From the NCBI GenBank assembly GCA_964017235.1, contig OZ024936.1:61865028-61929027 (forward strand): a stretch of DNA of 64,000 nucleotides. The letters are read 5' to 3'. The DNA is from Sabellastarte sp. h YS-2021. Its lineage: Eukaryota; Annelida; Polychaeta; Sabellida; Sabellidae. The notes below the pieces were generated by a model that was not told the origin of the DNA, made no database searches, and saw only the letters and a list, made by a program, of their open reading frames with translations. Below are positions 34,985 to 47,789 of this stretch, in pieces (position 1 is the stretch's first letter; each line of letters opens with the position of its first letter). The position numbers and the translations under genes were made by a program.

Positions 34985-37900
34985 AAACTTTAGCATGTGA
35001 AATATCTCCAAAATGTAGGTGAAGGAGTTATTTGAGAAATACTGGCTATCTGCAATACTTTTAGTGATAATAGGCAATTACTCATTTTGAGTAGGTGAGT
35101 AATTAGATATGGATCTGAAAATTCACTAATTGAAAGTTCTCCCAAAATATAGGTGAAGTGAGTTATTTGAAAAATACTGGCTATCTGCAATACTTTTAAG
35201 AGATAATTCGCATTTACTCATTTGAGTAGGTGAGTAATTACCTACAGGTTTGGAACTTCACCATGTGAAAGCTCTTCCAAAAGTAGATGAATGAGTTATT
35301 TGATAAAAATTGGGTACCCACAATACTTTTAGAGATAATTAGCATTTACTCATTTTGAGGTGAGTAATTAGCTATGGGTCTGAAACTTCACCATGTGACA
35401 GCTCTTCCAAAAGTAGATGAATGAGTTATTTGAGAAAAATTGACTATCTGCAATACTTTCAGAGATAATTCGCATTTACTCATTTTGAGTAGGTGAGTAA
35501 TTAGCTATGGGTCTGAAACTTCACCAAGGGAAAGCTCTCCTAAAAGTACATGAATGAGTTATTTGAGAAAAATTGGCTAGCTGCAATACTTTTAGAGATA
35601 ATTCGCAGTTACTCATTTTGAGTAGGTGAGTAATTAGCTACAGGTCTGAAACTTCACCATGTGAAAGCTCTCCCAAAAGTAGGTGAATGAGTTATTTGAG
35701 AAAAATAGGCTATATGCAATACTCTTAGAGATAATTCGCATTTACTCATTTGGAGTAGGTGAGTTATTACCTATGGGTCTGAAACTTTGCCATGTGAAAG
35801 CTCTTCCAAAAGTAGATGAATGAGTTATTTGAGAAAAATTGGCTATCTGCAATACTTTTAGAGAAAATTCGCATTTACTCATTTTGAGTAGGCGAGTAAG
35901 TAGCTACGGGTCTGAAACTTCACAATGTGAAAGCTCTTCCAAAAGAAGATGAATGAGTTATTTGAGAAAAATTGGCTATCTGCAATATTTTTAGAGATAA
36001 TTAGTATTTACTCATTTTCAGCAGGTGAGAAATTAGCTACAGGTCTGAAACTTCACCAAGTGAAAGCTTTCCCGAAAGTAGATGAATGAGTTATTTGAGA
36101 AAAATTGGCTATCTCCTATACTTTTAGAGATAATTCGCATTTACTCATTTTAAGTAGGTGAGAAATTAGCTATGGGTCTGAAACTTCACCATGTGAAAGC
36201 TCTTCCAAAAGTAAATGAATGAGTTATTTGAGAAAAATTGGCTATCTGCAATACTTTTAGAGATAATTTGCATTTACTCATTTTGAGTAGGTGAGTAATT
36301 AGCTACGGGCGTGAAACTTCACCAAGTGAAAGCTCTCCCAAAAGTAGATGAATGACTTATTTCAGAAAAATTGGGTATCTGCAATTCTTTTAGAGATAAT
36401 TCGCATTTACTCATTTTGAGTAGGTGAGTAATTACCTACGGGTCTGAAACTTCACCAAGTGAAAGCTCTCCCAAAAGTAGATGAATGAGTTATTTGAGAA
36501 AAATTGGCTATCTGCAATACTTTTAGAGATAATTCGCATTTACTCATTTTGAGTAGGCGAGTAATTAGCTATGAGTCTGAAACTTCACCATGTGAAAGCT
36601 CTTCCAAAAGTAAATGAATGAGTTATTTGAGAAAAATTGGCTATCTGCAATACTTTTCGAGATATTTAGCATTTACTCATTTTGAGTAGGTGAGAAATTA
36701 GCTACAGGTCTGACACTTCACCAAGTGAAAGCTCTCCCAAAAGTAGATGAATGAGTTATTTGAGAAAAATTGGCTATCTGCAATACTTTTACAGATAATT
36801 AGCATTTACTCATTTTGAGTAGGTGAGTAATTAGCTACGGGTCTGAAACTTCACCAAGTGAAAGCTCTTCCAAAAGTAGGTGAATGAGTTATTTGAGAAA
36901 AATTGGCTATCTGCAATACTTTTAGAGAGAATTCGCATTTACTCATTTTGAGTAGGTGAGTAATTAGCTATGGGTCTGAAACTTCACCATGTGAAAGCTC
37001 TTCCAAAAGTAGATGAATGAGTTATTTGAGAAAAATTGGCTATCTGCAATACTTTTAGAGATAATTAGCATTTACTCATTTTGAGTAGGTGAGTAATTAG
37101 CTATGGGTCTGAAACTTCACCATGTGAAAGCTCTCCCAAAAGTAGATGAATGAGTTATTTGAGAAAAATTGGCTATCTGCAATACTTTTAGAGAGAATTC
37201 GCATTTACTCATTTTGAGTAGGTGAGTAATTAGCTATGGGTCTGAAACTTCGCCATGTGAAAGCTCTTCCAAAAGTAGATGAATGAGTTATTTGAGAAAA
37301 ATTGGCTATCTGTAATACTTTTAGAGATAATTCGCATTTACTCATTTTGAGTAGGCGAGTAATTAGCTATGGGTCTGAAACTTCACCATGTGAAAGCTCT
37401 TCCAAAAGTAAATGAATGAGTTATTTGAGAAAAATTGGCTATCTGCAATAACTTTACAGATAATTAGCATTTACTCATTTTGAGTAGGTGAGTAATTAGC
37501 TACGGGTCTGAAACTTCACCAAGTGAAAGCTCTTCCAAAAGTAGGTGAATGAGTTATTTGAGAAAAATTGGCTATCTGCAATACTTTTAGAGAGAATTCG
37601 CATTTACTCATTTTGAGTAGGTGAGTAATTAGCTATGGGTCTGAAACTTCACCAAGTGAAAGCTCTCCCAAAAGTAGATGAATGAGTTATTTGAGAAAAA
37701 TTGGCTATCTGCAATACTTTTAGAGAGAATTCGCATTTACTCATTTTGAGTAGGTGAGTAATTAGCTATGGGTCTGAAACTTCACCATGTGAAAGCTCTT
37801 CCAAAAGTAGATGAATGAGTTATTTGATAAAAATTGGGTACCCACAATACTTTTAGAGATAATTCGCATTTACTCATTTTGAGTAGGCGAGTAATTAGCT

Positions 37901-40900
37901 ATGGGTCTGAAACTTCACCATGTGAAAGCTCTTCCAAAAGTAAATGAATGAGTTATTTGAGAAAAATTGGCTATCTGCAATACTTTTCGAGATATTTAGC
38001 ATTTACTCATTTTGAGTAGGTGAGAAATTAGCTACAGGTCTGACACTTCACCAAGTGAAAGCTCTCCCAAAAGTAGATGAATGAGTTATTTGAGAAAAAT
38101 TGGCTATCTGCAATACTTTTAGAGATAATTCGCATTTACTCATTTTGAGTAGGCGAGTAATTAGCTATGGGTCTGAAACTTCACCATGTGAAAGCTCTTC
38201 CAAAAGTAAATGAATGAGTTATTTGAGAAAAATTGGCTATCTGCAATACTTTTAGAGATAATTCGCATTTACTCATTTTGAGTAGGCGAGTAATTAGCTA
38301 TGGGTCTGAAACTTCACCATGTGAAAGCTCTTCCAAAAGTAAATGAATGAGTTATTTGAGAAAAATTGGCTATCTGCAATACTTTTTGAGATATTTAGCA
38401 TTTACTCATTTTGAGTAGGTGAGAAATTAGCTACAGGTCTGACACTTCACCAAGTGAAAGCTCTCCCAAAAGTAGATGAATGAGTTATTTGAGAAAAATT
38501 GGCTATCTGCAATACTTTTTGAGATATTTAGCATTTACTCATTTTGAGTAGGTGAGAAATTAGCTACAGGTCTGACACTTCACCAAGTGAAAGCTCTCCC
38601 AAAAGTAGATGAATGAGTTATTTGAGAAAAAGTGGCTATCTGCAATACTTTTAGAGATATTTAGCATTTACTCATTTTGAGTAGGTGAGAAATTAGCTAC
38701 AGGTCTGACACTTCACCAAGTGAAAGCTCTCCCAAAAGTAGGTGAATGAGTTATTTGAGAAAAATTGGCTATCTTCTATACTTTTAGAGATAATTCGCAT
38801 TTACTCATTTTGAGTAGGTGAGAAATTAGCTAGGGGTCTGAAACTTCGCCATGTGAAAGCTCTTCCAAAAGTATATGAATGAGTTATTTGAGAAAAATTG
38901 GCTATCTGTAATACTTTTAGAGATAATTCGCATTTACTCATTTTGAGTAGGCGAGTAATTAGCTATGGGTCTGAAACTTCACCATGTGAAAGCTCTTCCA
39001 AAAGTAAATGAATGAGTTATTTGAGAAAAATTGGCTATCTGCAATAACTTTACAGATAATTAGCATTTACTCATTTTGAGTAGGTGAGTAATTAGCTACG
39101 GGTCTGAAACTTCACCAAGTGAAAGCTCTTCCAAAAGTAGGTGAATGAGTTATTTGAGAAAAATTGGCTATCTGCAATACTTTTAGAGAGAATTCGCATT
39201 TACTCATTTTGAGTAGGTGAGTAATTAGCTATGGGTCTGAAACTTCACCAAGTGAAAGCTCTCCCAAAAGTAGATGAATGAGTTATTTGAGAAAAATTGG
39301 CTATCTGCAATACTTTTAGAGAGAATTCGCATTTACTCATTTTGAGTAGGTGAGTAATTAGCTATGGGTCTGAAACTTCACCATGTGAAAGCTCTTCCAA
39401 AAGTAGATGAATGAGTTATTTGATAAAAATTGGGTACCCACAATACTTTTAGAGATAATTCGCATTTACTCATTTTGAGTAGGCGAGTAATTAGCTATGG
39501 GTCTGAAACTTCACCATGTGAAAGCTCTTCCAAAAGTAAATGAATGAGTTATTTGAGAAAAATTGGCTATCTGCAATACTTTTCGAGATATTTAGCATTT
39601 ACTCATTTTGAGTAGGTGAGAAATTAGCTACAGGTCTGACACTTCACCAAGTGAAAGCTCTCCCAAAAGTAGATGAATGAGTTATTTGAGAAAAATTGGC
39701 TATCTGCAATACTTTTAGAGATAATTCGCATTTACTCATTTTGAGTAGGCGAGTAATTAGCTATGGGTCTGAAACTTCACCATGTGAAAGCTCTTCCAAA
39801 AGTAAATGAATGAGTTATTTGAGAAAAATTGGCTATCTGCAATACTTTTAGAGATAATTCGCATTTACTCATTTTGAGTAGGCGAGTAATTAGCTATGGG
39901 TCTGAAACTTCACCATGTGAAAGCTCTTCCAAAAGTAAATGAATGAGTTATTTGAGAAAAATTGGCTATCTGCAATACTTTTTGAGATATTTAGCATTTA
40001 CTCATTTTGAGTAGGTGAGAAATTAGCTACAGGTCTGACACTTCACCAAGTGAAAGCTCTCCCAAAAGTAGATGAATGAGTTATTTGAGAAAAATTGGCT
40101 ATCTGCAATACTTTTTGAGATATTTAGCATTTACTCATTTTGAGTAGGTGAGAAATTAGCTACAGGTCTGACACTTCACCAAGTGAAAGCTCTCCCAAAA
40201 GTAGATGAATGAGTTATTTGAGAAAAATTGGCTATCTGCAATACTTTTAGAGATATTTAGCATTTACTCATTTTGAGTAGGTGAGAAATTAGCTACAGGT
40301 CTGACACTTCACCAAGTGAAAGCTCTCCCAAAAGTAGGTGAATGAGTTATTTGAGAAAAATTGGCTATCTTCTATACTTTTAGAGATAATTCGCATTTAC
40401 TCATTTTGAGTAGGTGAGAAATTAGCTAGGGGTCTGAAACCTCACTAAGTGAAAGGTCTTCCAAAAGTATATGAATGAGTTATTTGAGAAAAATTGGCTA
40501 TCTGTAATACTTTTAGAGATAATTCGCATTTACTCATTTTGAGTAGGCGAGTAATTAGCTATGGGTCTGAAACTTCACCATGTGAAAGCTCTTCCAAAAG
40601 TAAATGAATGAGTTATTTGAGAAAAATTGGCTATCTGCAATAACTTTACAGATAATTAGCATTTACTCATTTTGAGTAGGTGAGTAATTAGCTACGGGTC
40701 TGAAACTTCACCAAGTGAAAGCTCTTCCAAAAGTAGGTGAATGAGTTATTTGAGAAAAATTGGCTATCTGCAATACTTTTAGAGAGAATTCGCATTTACT
40801 CATTTTGAGTAGGTGAGTAATTAGCTATGGGTCTGAAACTTCACCAAGTGAAAGCTCTCCCAAAAGTAGATGAATGAGTTATTTGAGAAAAATTGGCTAT

Positions 40901-41890
40901 CTGCAATACTTTTAGAGAGAATTCGCATTTACTCATTTTGAGTAGGTGAGTAATTAGCTATGGGTCTGAAACTTCACCATGTGAAAGCTCTTCCAAAAGT
41001 AGATGAATGAGTTATTTGATAAAAATTGGGTACCCACAATACTTTTAGAGATAATTCGCATTTACTCATTTTGAGTAGGCGAGTAATTAGCTATGGGTCT
41101 GAAACTTCACCATGTGAAAGCTCTTCCAAAAGTAAATGAATGAGTTATTTGAGAAAAATTGGCTATCTGCAATACTTTTCGAGATATTTAGCATTTACTC
41201 ATTTTGAGTAGGTGAGAAATTAGCTACAGGTCTGACACTTCACCAAGTGAAAGCTCTCCCAAAAGTAGATGAATGAGTTATTTGAGAAAAATTGGCTATC
41301 TGCAATACTTTTTGAGATATTTAGCATTTACTCATTTTGAGTAGGTGAGAAATTAGCTACAGGTCTGACACTTCACCAAGTGAAAGCTCTCCCAAAAGTA
41401 GATGAATGAGTTATTTGAGAAAAATTGGCTATCTGCAATACTTTTAGAGATATTTAGCATTTACTCATTTTGAGTAGGTGAGAAATTAGCTACAGGTCTG
41501 ACACTTCACCAAGTGAAAGCTCTCCCAAAAGTAGGTGAATGAGTTATTTGAGAAAAATTGGCTATCTTCTATACTTTTAGAGATAATTCGCATTTACTCA
41601 TTTTGAGTAGGTGAGAAATTAGCTAGGGGTCTGAAACCTCACTAAGTGAAAGGTCTTCCAAAAGTATATGAATGAGTTATTTGAGAAAAATTGGCTATCT
41701 GCAATACTTTTAGACATGATTAGCATTTACTCATTTTGAGTAGGTGAGTAACTAGCTACGCGTCTGAAACTTAACCAAATGAAAGCTCTCCCAAAAGTAG
41801 GTGAATGAGTTATTTGAGAAAAATTGGCTACCTGCAATACTTTTAGAGATAATTCGCATTTACTCATTTTGAGGAGGTGAGTAAGTAGGC
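34985..41890. repeat. 133-bp satellite array (about 52 monomers)
   Basis: Same monomer as at 6015-8555 but with more variant types (TAGATGAATG, TAAATGAATG, GAGATATTTAGC, TCTGACACTTC). The left side is more diverged and lacks long-range order; the right side is a higher-order repeat. Confidence 0.95.
37250..41640. repeat. 12-monomer higher-order repeat, period 1596 bp
   Basis: The rare variant AAATTGGGTACCCACAATAC occurs at 37831, 39427 and 41023, exactly 1596 bp (12 x 133) apart, and the order of variant monomers between them repeats. The third round lacks three monomers (two AGAGATAATTCGC types and one TTTGAGATATTT type). Confidence 0.9.
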
Positions 41891-44300
41891 CAAAGTTCAC
41901 CAAACCATTTTCCCCTTAGCATAGGATACTCTAGTACTACCCTGTGGTTCAAAAAGTTTGCTCGAAATTTCTCTATCTCTTATAAGCCATTTACTCATTA
42001 TGGTTATCATTAAAAATTGAAAAAGTAGCTATTACTCACTTAGCTATGGAGATACACTTCCAAATTACTGACCATGTTGTAGCTGTGGAGAAAGTAGCTG
42101 AACATCATATTGGAACAAAATTGTGTAGCTGCAATACTTTTGAAGATATAAGCCATTTACTCATTGACAGTTAAAAGTCATATAATTATATTAGGTAAAA
42201 GCGCTATTACTCACTCAAAAGTAGGCCAAAGTTCACCAAACCTTTCCCCCCTTAGCAATAGGATACTCTAGTACTACCCTGTGGGTCAAAAATTTGCTCG
42301 AAATTGCTCTATATCTTACGGTTTGAGAGATATTTCTGATTTTTCACATTTTCACTAAAAGTAGCAATAAAGTAGCCATTACTCACTTGTACATCGAGCA
42401 ACAGTTGTGAAACTTAAATATGTTACAGTTCACAAAAAAGTACATGAACAACATATTTGAGAGAAATTGTGTAGCTGCAATACTTTTGAAGATATAAGCA
42501 ATTTACTCATTATGGTTATCATTAAAAATTGAAAAAGTAGCTATTACTCACTTAGCTATGGAGATACACTTCCAAATTACTGACCATGTTGTAGCTGTGG
42601 AGAAAGTAGCTGAACATCATATTGGAACAAAATTGTGTAGCTGCAATACTTTTGAAGATATAAGCCATTTACTCATTGACAGTTATAAGTCATATAATTA
42701 TATTAGGTAAAAGCGCTATTACTCACTCAAAAGTAGGCCAAAGTTCACCAAACTTTTTCCCCCTTAGCAATAGGATACTCTAGTACTACCCTGTGGGTCA
42801 AAAATTTGCTCGAAATTGCTCTATATCTTACAGTTTGAGAGATATTTCTGATTTTTCACATTTTCACTAAAAGTAGCAATAAAGTAGCCATTACTCACTT
42901 GTACATTGAGCAACAGTTGTGAAACTTAAATATGTTACAGTTCACAAAAAAGTACATGAACAACATATTTGAGAGAAATTGTGTAGCTGCAATACTTTTG
43001 AAGATATAAGCAATTTACTCATTATGGTTATCATTAAAAATTGAAAAAGTAGCTATTACTCACTTAGCTATAGAGATACACTTCCAAACCACTGGCCATG
43101 TTGTAGCAGTGGAGAAAGTAGCTGAACAACATATTGGAACAAAATTGTGTAGCTGCAATACGTTTGAAGATATAAGCCATTTACTCATTATGGTTATCAT
43201 TAAAAACTGAAAAAGTAGCAATTACTCACTTAGCTACGGAGATACACTTCCAAATTACTGACCATGTTGTAGCAGAGGAGAAAGTAGCCGAACAACATAT
43301 TGGAACAAAATTGTGTAGCTGCAATACTTTTGAATAAGGCTGCAACGATTCTTCGGTTACTCGGAAACGAAACGAATCAGTTCAGTACTCGAAGCAAGAA
43401 AAGTGAACCGGCTATTCGAAAACAACTAAATATAGACATAAAATCTACTACAAAATTAAATTTTTTCTCTAATTATATGAAAATATTTATAAATGTTACT
43501 AATATAAAGTGTCTTCGTTTCTGATTTTTATATTTTAAGTATTTACAAACTTTAATATTTTGTGTAACAATGTTTTAATAGACGGCATTTTCATATAACG
43601 TATTTCGAAGACGCCTCAAATCTCGCAATATAAAAATGGTTTAAATTTTATATATTTTGCATTATAAATGCGTATTTTCATCAAAATTCAACAAATTATC
43701 CCAATTCCTTCATGTTGTGTGCCTTTTAACCATTTTATAAGGCGTGATATGTCAAAATATTATGCAGTTTATTTCGTGGGCGATAATCAAGCGAATAACC
43801 GAGTCCGAATCGAGTCTTCCAGAACGAGTAATCGAGGCGCATTTTTGGACTCGTTTGCAGCCTTACTTTTTAAGATATAAGCAATTTACTCATTATGGTT
43901 ATCATTAAAAATTGAAAAAGTAGCTATTACTCACTTAGCTATGGAGATACACTTGCAAACTACTGACCATGTTGTAGCTGTGGAGAAAGTAGCTGAACAA
44001 CATATTGGAACAAAATTGTGTAGCTGTAATACTTATGAAGATATAAGCCATTTACTCATTATGGTTATAATTAAAAATTGACAAAGTAGCTATTACTCAC
44101 TTAGCTATGGAGATACACTTCCAAACTACTGACCATGTTGTAGCTGTGGAGAAAGTAGCTGAACAACATATTAGAACAAAATACTGTAAATGCAATAGTT
44201 TCAGAGTTATAAGCCATATAATTATATTAGCTAAAATAGCTATTACTCACTCAAAAGTAGGCCAAAGTTCACCAAACCCCAAAAATATTGAAGAGCAAAA
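41890..44300. repeat. About 168-bp monomers and a 512-bp compound repeat
   Basis: TTGTGTAGCTGCAATACTTT recurs about every 166-170 bp. A larger unit, with GCGCTATTACTCACTCAAAA at 42201 and 42713, repeats every 512 bp and also contains a 151-bp-type monomer (TTTGCTCGAAATTGCTCTAT). The left end recurs at 63476-64000. Confidence 0.85.
43335..43865. mobile_element. hAT-type MITE, 531 bp, with 8-bp target duplication
   Basis: The ends are TAAGGCTGCAACGA and, inverted, TAAGGCTGCAAACGAGTCC. The flanks are CTTTTGAA (43327-43334) and CTTTTTAA (43866-43873), an 8-bp target duplication with one change. Removing the element restores the satellite sequence GCAATACTTTTGAAGATATA. No transposase is coded; a 74-codon and a 70-codon frame inside are not recognised. 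The 8-bp duplication and GGCTGCAAC ends are typical of hAT elements. Confidence 0.88.
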
Positions 44301-44370
44301 AAATTCATTAGGACTTGTGATTTACCAAAAATGTGTAACTGTAGTAGTTTCAGAGAAAACTGCGTGACAC

Positions 44371-44452
44371 ACGCACGCACGCACGCACGCACGCACGTAC
44401 ACACGCACATGGTGCAAATTATAATCTCCCTCCGGCGAGCCGGGCGGGAGAT
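44371..44452. repeat. ACGC microsatellite and 3' hairpin of family B
   Basis: (ACGC)n at 44371-44400, then the hairpin ATCTCCC...GGGAGAT (44424-44452) with inner CCGG/CCGG pairing and a CGAG loop. Confidence 0.75.
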
Positions 44453-44611
44453 AAAAATCGCATGCCGGTTTATCGTTCACACCACTACTGTGCAGGCTAT
44501 AATACGTCAGGTAGTTTTGTGGGCAGAGGAAACTAGTACATACAATTGCCCAAGGTTCTGTACTGAATATTACCGACCATTTGTAAGCAACTACCAACTT
44601 TCCTAAAAAAA

Positions 44612-44681
44612 GGTTCGGGGTTTGAACCGCCGACCTCAGAGGTGGGAGGCGCCTGTGCTACCACTGCACCACCATGGCCAC
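44612..44681 (-). repeat. tRNA-Gly-like sequence (pseudo-tRNA or SINE head)
   Basis: On the minus strand GGTGGTGCAGTGGTAGCAC matches a box A / D-arm, GCCTCCCAC resembles the anticodon arm of tRNA-Gly(CCC), and GGTTCAAACCC is a good box B. The acceptor stem does not pair well, so it is a tRNA-derived pseudogene or SINE head rather than a working tRNA. Confidence 0.6.
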
Positions 44682-44813
44682 TTGTCTGGAATACATATAA
44701 TCAATTATTGTACTTTTAAGAAGTATGCCAGCACAATTTAATAGCCTTACCTTCACCACACAATCACAATAGTTGATTTATTTATTTTTTATATACAAAT
44801 ACTGTATACTTAC

Positions 44814-44872
44814 TGCAACTGTGCATGTGGATAGTCCTCCCACAGACTGTTAATGTTCAGCAGATAGTTTTC
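44814..44872 (-). CDS. TRAM1: TRAM1-like exon: ENY...LW..YPH segment
   Basis: 59 nt. Acceptor GTCTTTATAG at 44873, donor GTAAGTATAC from 44813 down. It reads ENYLLNINSLWEDYPHAQL plus CA; TRAM1 has ENYISDPTILWRAYPHNLM. This is the short lumenal or loop segment between two helices. Phase 0 at the start, two bases left at the end. Spliced to the micro-exon at 12981-13011 across a 31.8-kb intron. Confidence 0.92.
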
Positions 44873-45626
44873 CTATAAAGACAAAACTGCTGGATTAGCA
44901 AATGCGCTAGATGGCCAATAAGAAAACAAGTTACAGGTATTCTTCGTTCTGTGATGAAACTGGAATGCCATTTATATGCACTTAAGGCAGCATGGACTAC
45001 CAGTCTACCAGTAAATACATACTTTAGAGAAGTCTTTAACTATTATAGTACTTTTCTTAGAACACTCTTAAATATGACATGAATTTGAAGAGAATATTTG
45101 CAGACTGGTTTTGTTTAACAAATGAAAAGAATATTCCACTCCTAAGTGTGTACTTTTTGTTGTACTACTTGTATAATCATTTGAGAAAATCAAATCCAGG
45201 TTCCCAGAAACTCAATGAAAGAGATCCTGTATCTTCCTTGCCTGTCACACGTTTGATGAAACTCAGACAAGAGTGCAATCAGCCAAAATTTGAAACAGGA
45301 ATGTCTTTACAAAATATCAAATTAAACTCTATTTTAGTACATATAAAGTCAAAATGTAAGATGTTTTATCAAAATTATAAGTTTTTATTGTTCTGAAGAA
45401 GTATCGGCCACATAGAAGTATATAATGAACACTTTTTCCAAGGATCGCTATTTCAAATCGTTTTTCGTTTGCTTCTATTACAACCAAACCAAAGAGGAGT
45501 ACTATGTGATATTCTTGTCTGAGTACAAAATTATTACTTGGTCAATGACCAAAAAAAAAGCAAATGGATTTGGATTTACATCCTTCAGAACCCTCCAATA
45601 CAAACACTTGTAAAGTAAGTACTCAC
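44873..45626. other. Intron sequence, nothing recognised
   Basis: The shortest visible intron of the gene (754 bp). Plus-strand open frames at 45079-45396 and 45425-45613 match no family I recognise. Confidence 0.5.
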
Positions 45627-45743
45627 CCTGATGATAATATCAATCCCCCATGCTGCAGAGGCAGCATAGAAAGCAATCAGTTGACCGGACTCATTGAATT
45701 TGCTGTGCTTGACTTTGGACAGGTGCATTTTACGATTCATTTT
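45627..45743 (-). CDS. TRAM1: TRAM1-like exon: [11 protein letters not shown] motif, start of TLC domain
   Basis: 117 nt, 39 codons, phase 0 at both ends. Acceptor CTATACTTTCAG at 45744, donor GTGAGTACTT from 45626 down. It reads [16 protein letters not shown], then [10 protein letters not shown], against INRRMHFSKTKHSKF and NESGQLSAFY of TRAM1. This is the most diagnostic motif of the family and identified the gene. It is followed by a hydrophobic helix ending GIDIIIR. Confidence 0.96.
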
Positions 45744-46374
45744 CTGAAAGTATAGATGTTAATGTATTTGGTTAGAAATCAGAAAAGCTACTTTATGCTA
45801 ATGTTAGGGTTTGCCTGTTCATTTTGGTGAAATAAGTAAAAGCCAGATTCGATTACTACCTCTACTTTCTGTTTTGTCACTTGTTAAACAATATAACTCA
45901 TTATGAGGTGAAGTACATATCTATGTAACTAAAATTTCACTTGTTGGCAAGGTTACTGGTACATGCTAAAAATACCAATGTTTTGTATGCATGATGGTCA
46001 AAGTGAAAGTTCAGATTGCATCCCTTTAAGCTAAGGCTATGACTGGGTGGTTGGTATATTCACGACCTAGGAATATCTTAAGTGCTTTCTGGTCCAATTG
46101 ATAGTTGTTTACTACTACATATACTGTCACTCACTAGGGGACGTTTTAGTACAGCACAATATAATACAGCAAAAGTCAGAATATTGTAGATTGGGGAGTT
46201 TTATATAATATCTTTCATTTCATAACAATATAACAGTTTTAAATGCCTTTCACGGCTATTTTTAATGCAAAGACACTGTCGCTGGAAACTACCATTATGT
46301 TTATGGACAGACAAAAATGTACATACTAAACCATGTGAACACCAAACTGTGAGACAAATTTGGGTAGTTTGGCT
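45744..46374. other. Intron sequence, nothing recognised
   Basis: Ordinary A+T-rich intron with no repeat unit or gene seen. Confidence 0.4.
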
Positions 46375-46389
46375 CCTGGGGTGGACTCT

Positions 46390-46719
46390 GCCACTGTAGC
46401 CTAGCGGGTAACACACTTGTCTAGGAACTCAGAGGACGTGGGTTCAATCCCAGGTACAGGCAGATACATAGTGGCTTGGATGACCACTTAAAATGGCGGT
46501 CCTCTGTCATTGGGTCCTATCCCCAGTGGCAGGTTAAAGAACCTCAAGGACGTTGATAAATGCTCATCCTTGAGCCTCTATCTTCCAGTTAGGGGAATGT
46601 CAGTTACTTGTGAGTTGGGGCTGTACCTGTACAGTCGGATTGGTTAAATAGCGCTTTGAGTCCTGTTGTATATGGAGATATTGCGCTGAGTATAAATACA
46701 TAACAATAACTCGTCACAG
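46390..46719 (+). mobile_element. tRNA-derived SINE with target-site duplication
   Basis: The head has box A (TAGCCTAGCGGGTAACACA) and box B (GGGTTCAATCCC, 46440-46451) with tRNA-like spacing. A core with GGGTCCTATCCCCAGTGGCA follows, and the tail ends AATAGCGCTTTGAG ... GATATTGCGCTGAGTATAAA and TAACAATAA. It is flanked by CCTGGGGTGGACTCT (46375-46389) and CCTGGGGTTGACTCT (46720-46734), a 15-bp duplication with one change. The GCGCTTTGAG-type tail probably comes from its partner LINE. Confidence 0.85.
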
Positions 46720-46734
46720 CCTGGGGTTGACTCT

Positions 46735-47256
46735 TACAACTCGTCACAGCCTTATTATAATCTCCCTTAGGTCATATGAAATTAGGATCTCATGGATTAT
46801 CACCTGCTGTCATGGGCTGGGTTAAAATGTACATGACCACAGAAGTTGCAGCTACGTGATTGTCAAACCTAATGACCCAATGACCACTGAGAAATCATAA
46901 AATACAGTGGTAAACACACACAAAAGATACAACAATTTTGTTTCCTTCTTCAAAACAATTTCTGCAACCGTAATGCATAAACCAATGTAAAGTGTAAACA
47001 CAAAACAAAAATGCTGGGAGTTTCATGTCCTTTTATAATCTTTGATCAAATCAATACAGGCTCTCAATACTTCACATCACAAGTTAGCATGTCATTGTGA
47101 TTAGGTATATTTGATCATTCTTCATAAACAACACAAATTACTCATTAAATTTTTTACTTTTAAAAATGATACCATTCGAACACTGATGGCATGAAAAACT
47201 ATCAAATGAAATGTAATAATCATACAACCTTATTAATCAAACACAACCATATAAAC
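46735..47256. other. Intron sequence, nothing recognised
   Basis: Short duplication of ACTCGTCACAGCC (46709 and 46739) next to the SINE; otherwise unremarkable A+T-rich DNA. Confidence 0.4.
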
Positions 47257-47789
47257 TAGAGGATCGCTCGCAAAAAAAAGACTAGAGGATCGCTCGCAAA
47301 AAAAAAGATAATGTTTTTGCATAGCAAAAACAAAGCGTCCCGAAAAGGATATAAAGGTGAGTGCTAAAGTATTAAGAAAATGCTTCGTTTCTAGCCTTAT
47401 CCTGTTGTGGCAACCAAAGTCAGCGCAGTCTGCTCTATCTAGCACGGTTTTCAAGATATAAGCATTTTTGTGTTTTGCAAAAAATTAAAAAATTCAAAAT
47501 GTCCGCTATATTTGGCGAGACAAAAATATTTTGAAAATTGGCATGGCTACTCTGCAGAGATACCCAGCAGGTCCAAAATTTTGTTGAGTTCGCTCCATAT
47601 AGCACGGTTTTCGAGATATAAGCATTTTTGTGTTTTGCAAAAACTTTGAAAATTCAAAATGGCCACCATTTTTGGGGAGACAAAAATTTTTGTCAAGACC
47701 ACTGCCGTGGTGTGTATCTCCCGCCGAGCATTAAAGCAGAAGAAATAGCTTTTCCGAGATATTCACAATTTTTCATTTTCGTGTGTGAA

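Larger units (their letters stand above)
33868..44455 (+). mobile_element. Family B element, about 10.6 kb, satellite-filled
   Basis: The 5' block has ACCACTGCCGCGGTATGTAT and TATCTCCCGCCGAG (33892). The 3' end has an ACGC microsatellite (44371-44400) and a terminal hairpin: ATCTCCC (44424-44430), CCGG/CCGG and GGGAGAT (44446-44452). As in A, C and D, the 5' sequence resembles the left hairpin arm. Contents in order: 151-bp monomers, spacer, 133-bp satellite, about 168-bp monomers interrupted by a MITE. Whether all 10.6 kb moved as one unit is inferred; a second copy of the left 8 kb starts at 53622. Confidence 0.55.

Noticed and set aside
44612..44681. Functional tRNA-Gly gene
   Set aside because: Box A and box B look good but the acceptor stem does not pair and the variable region is irregular.
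45079..45613. Plus-strand frames of 105 and 62 codons in the 754-bp intron
   Set aside because: No similarity recognised, opposite strand to the gene, and no splice or start context to support them.
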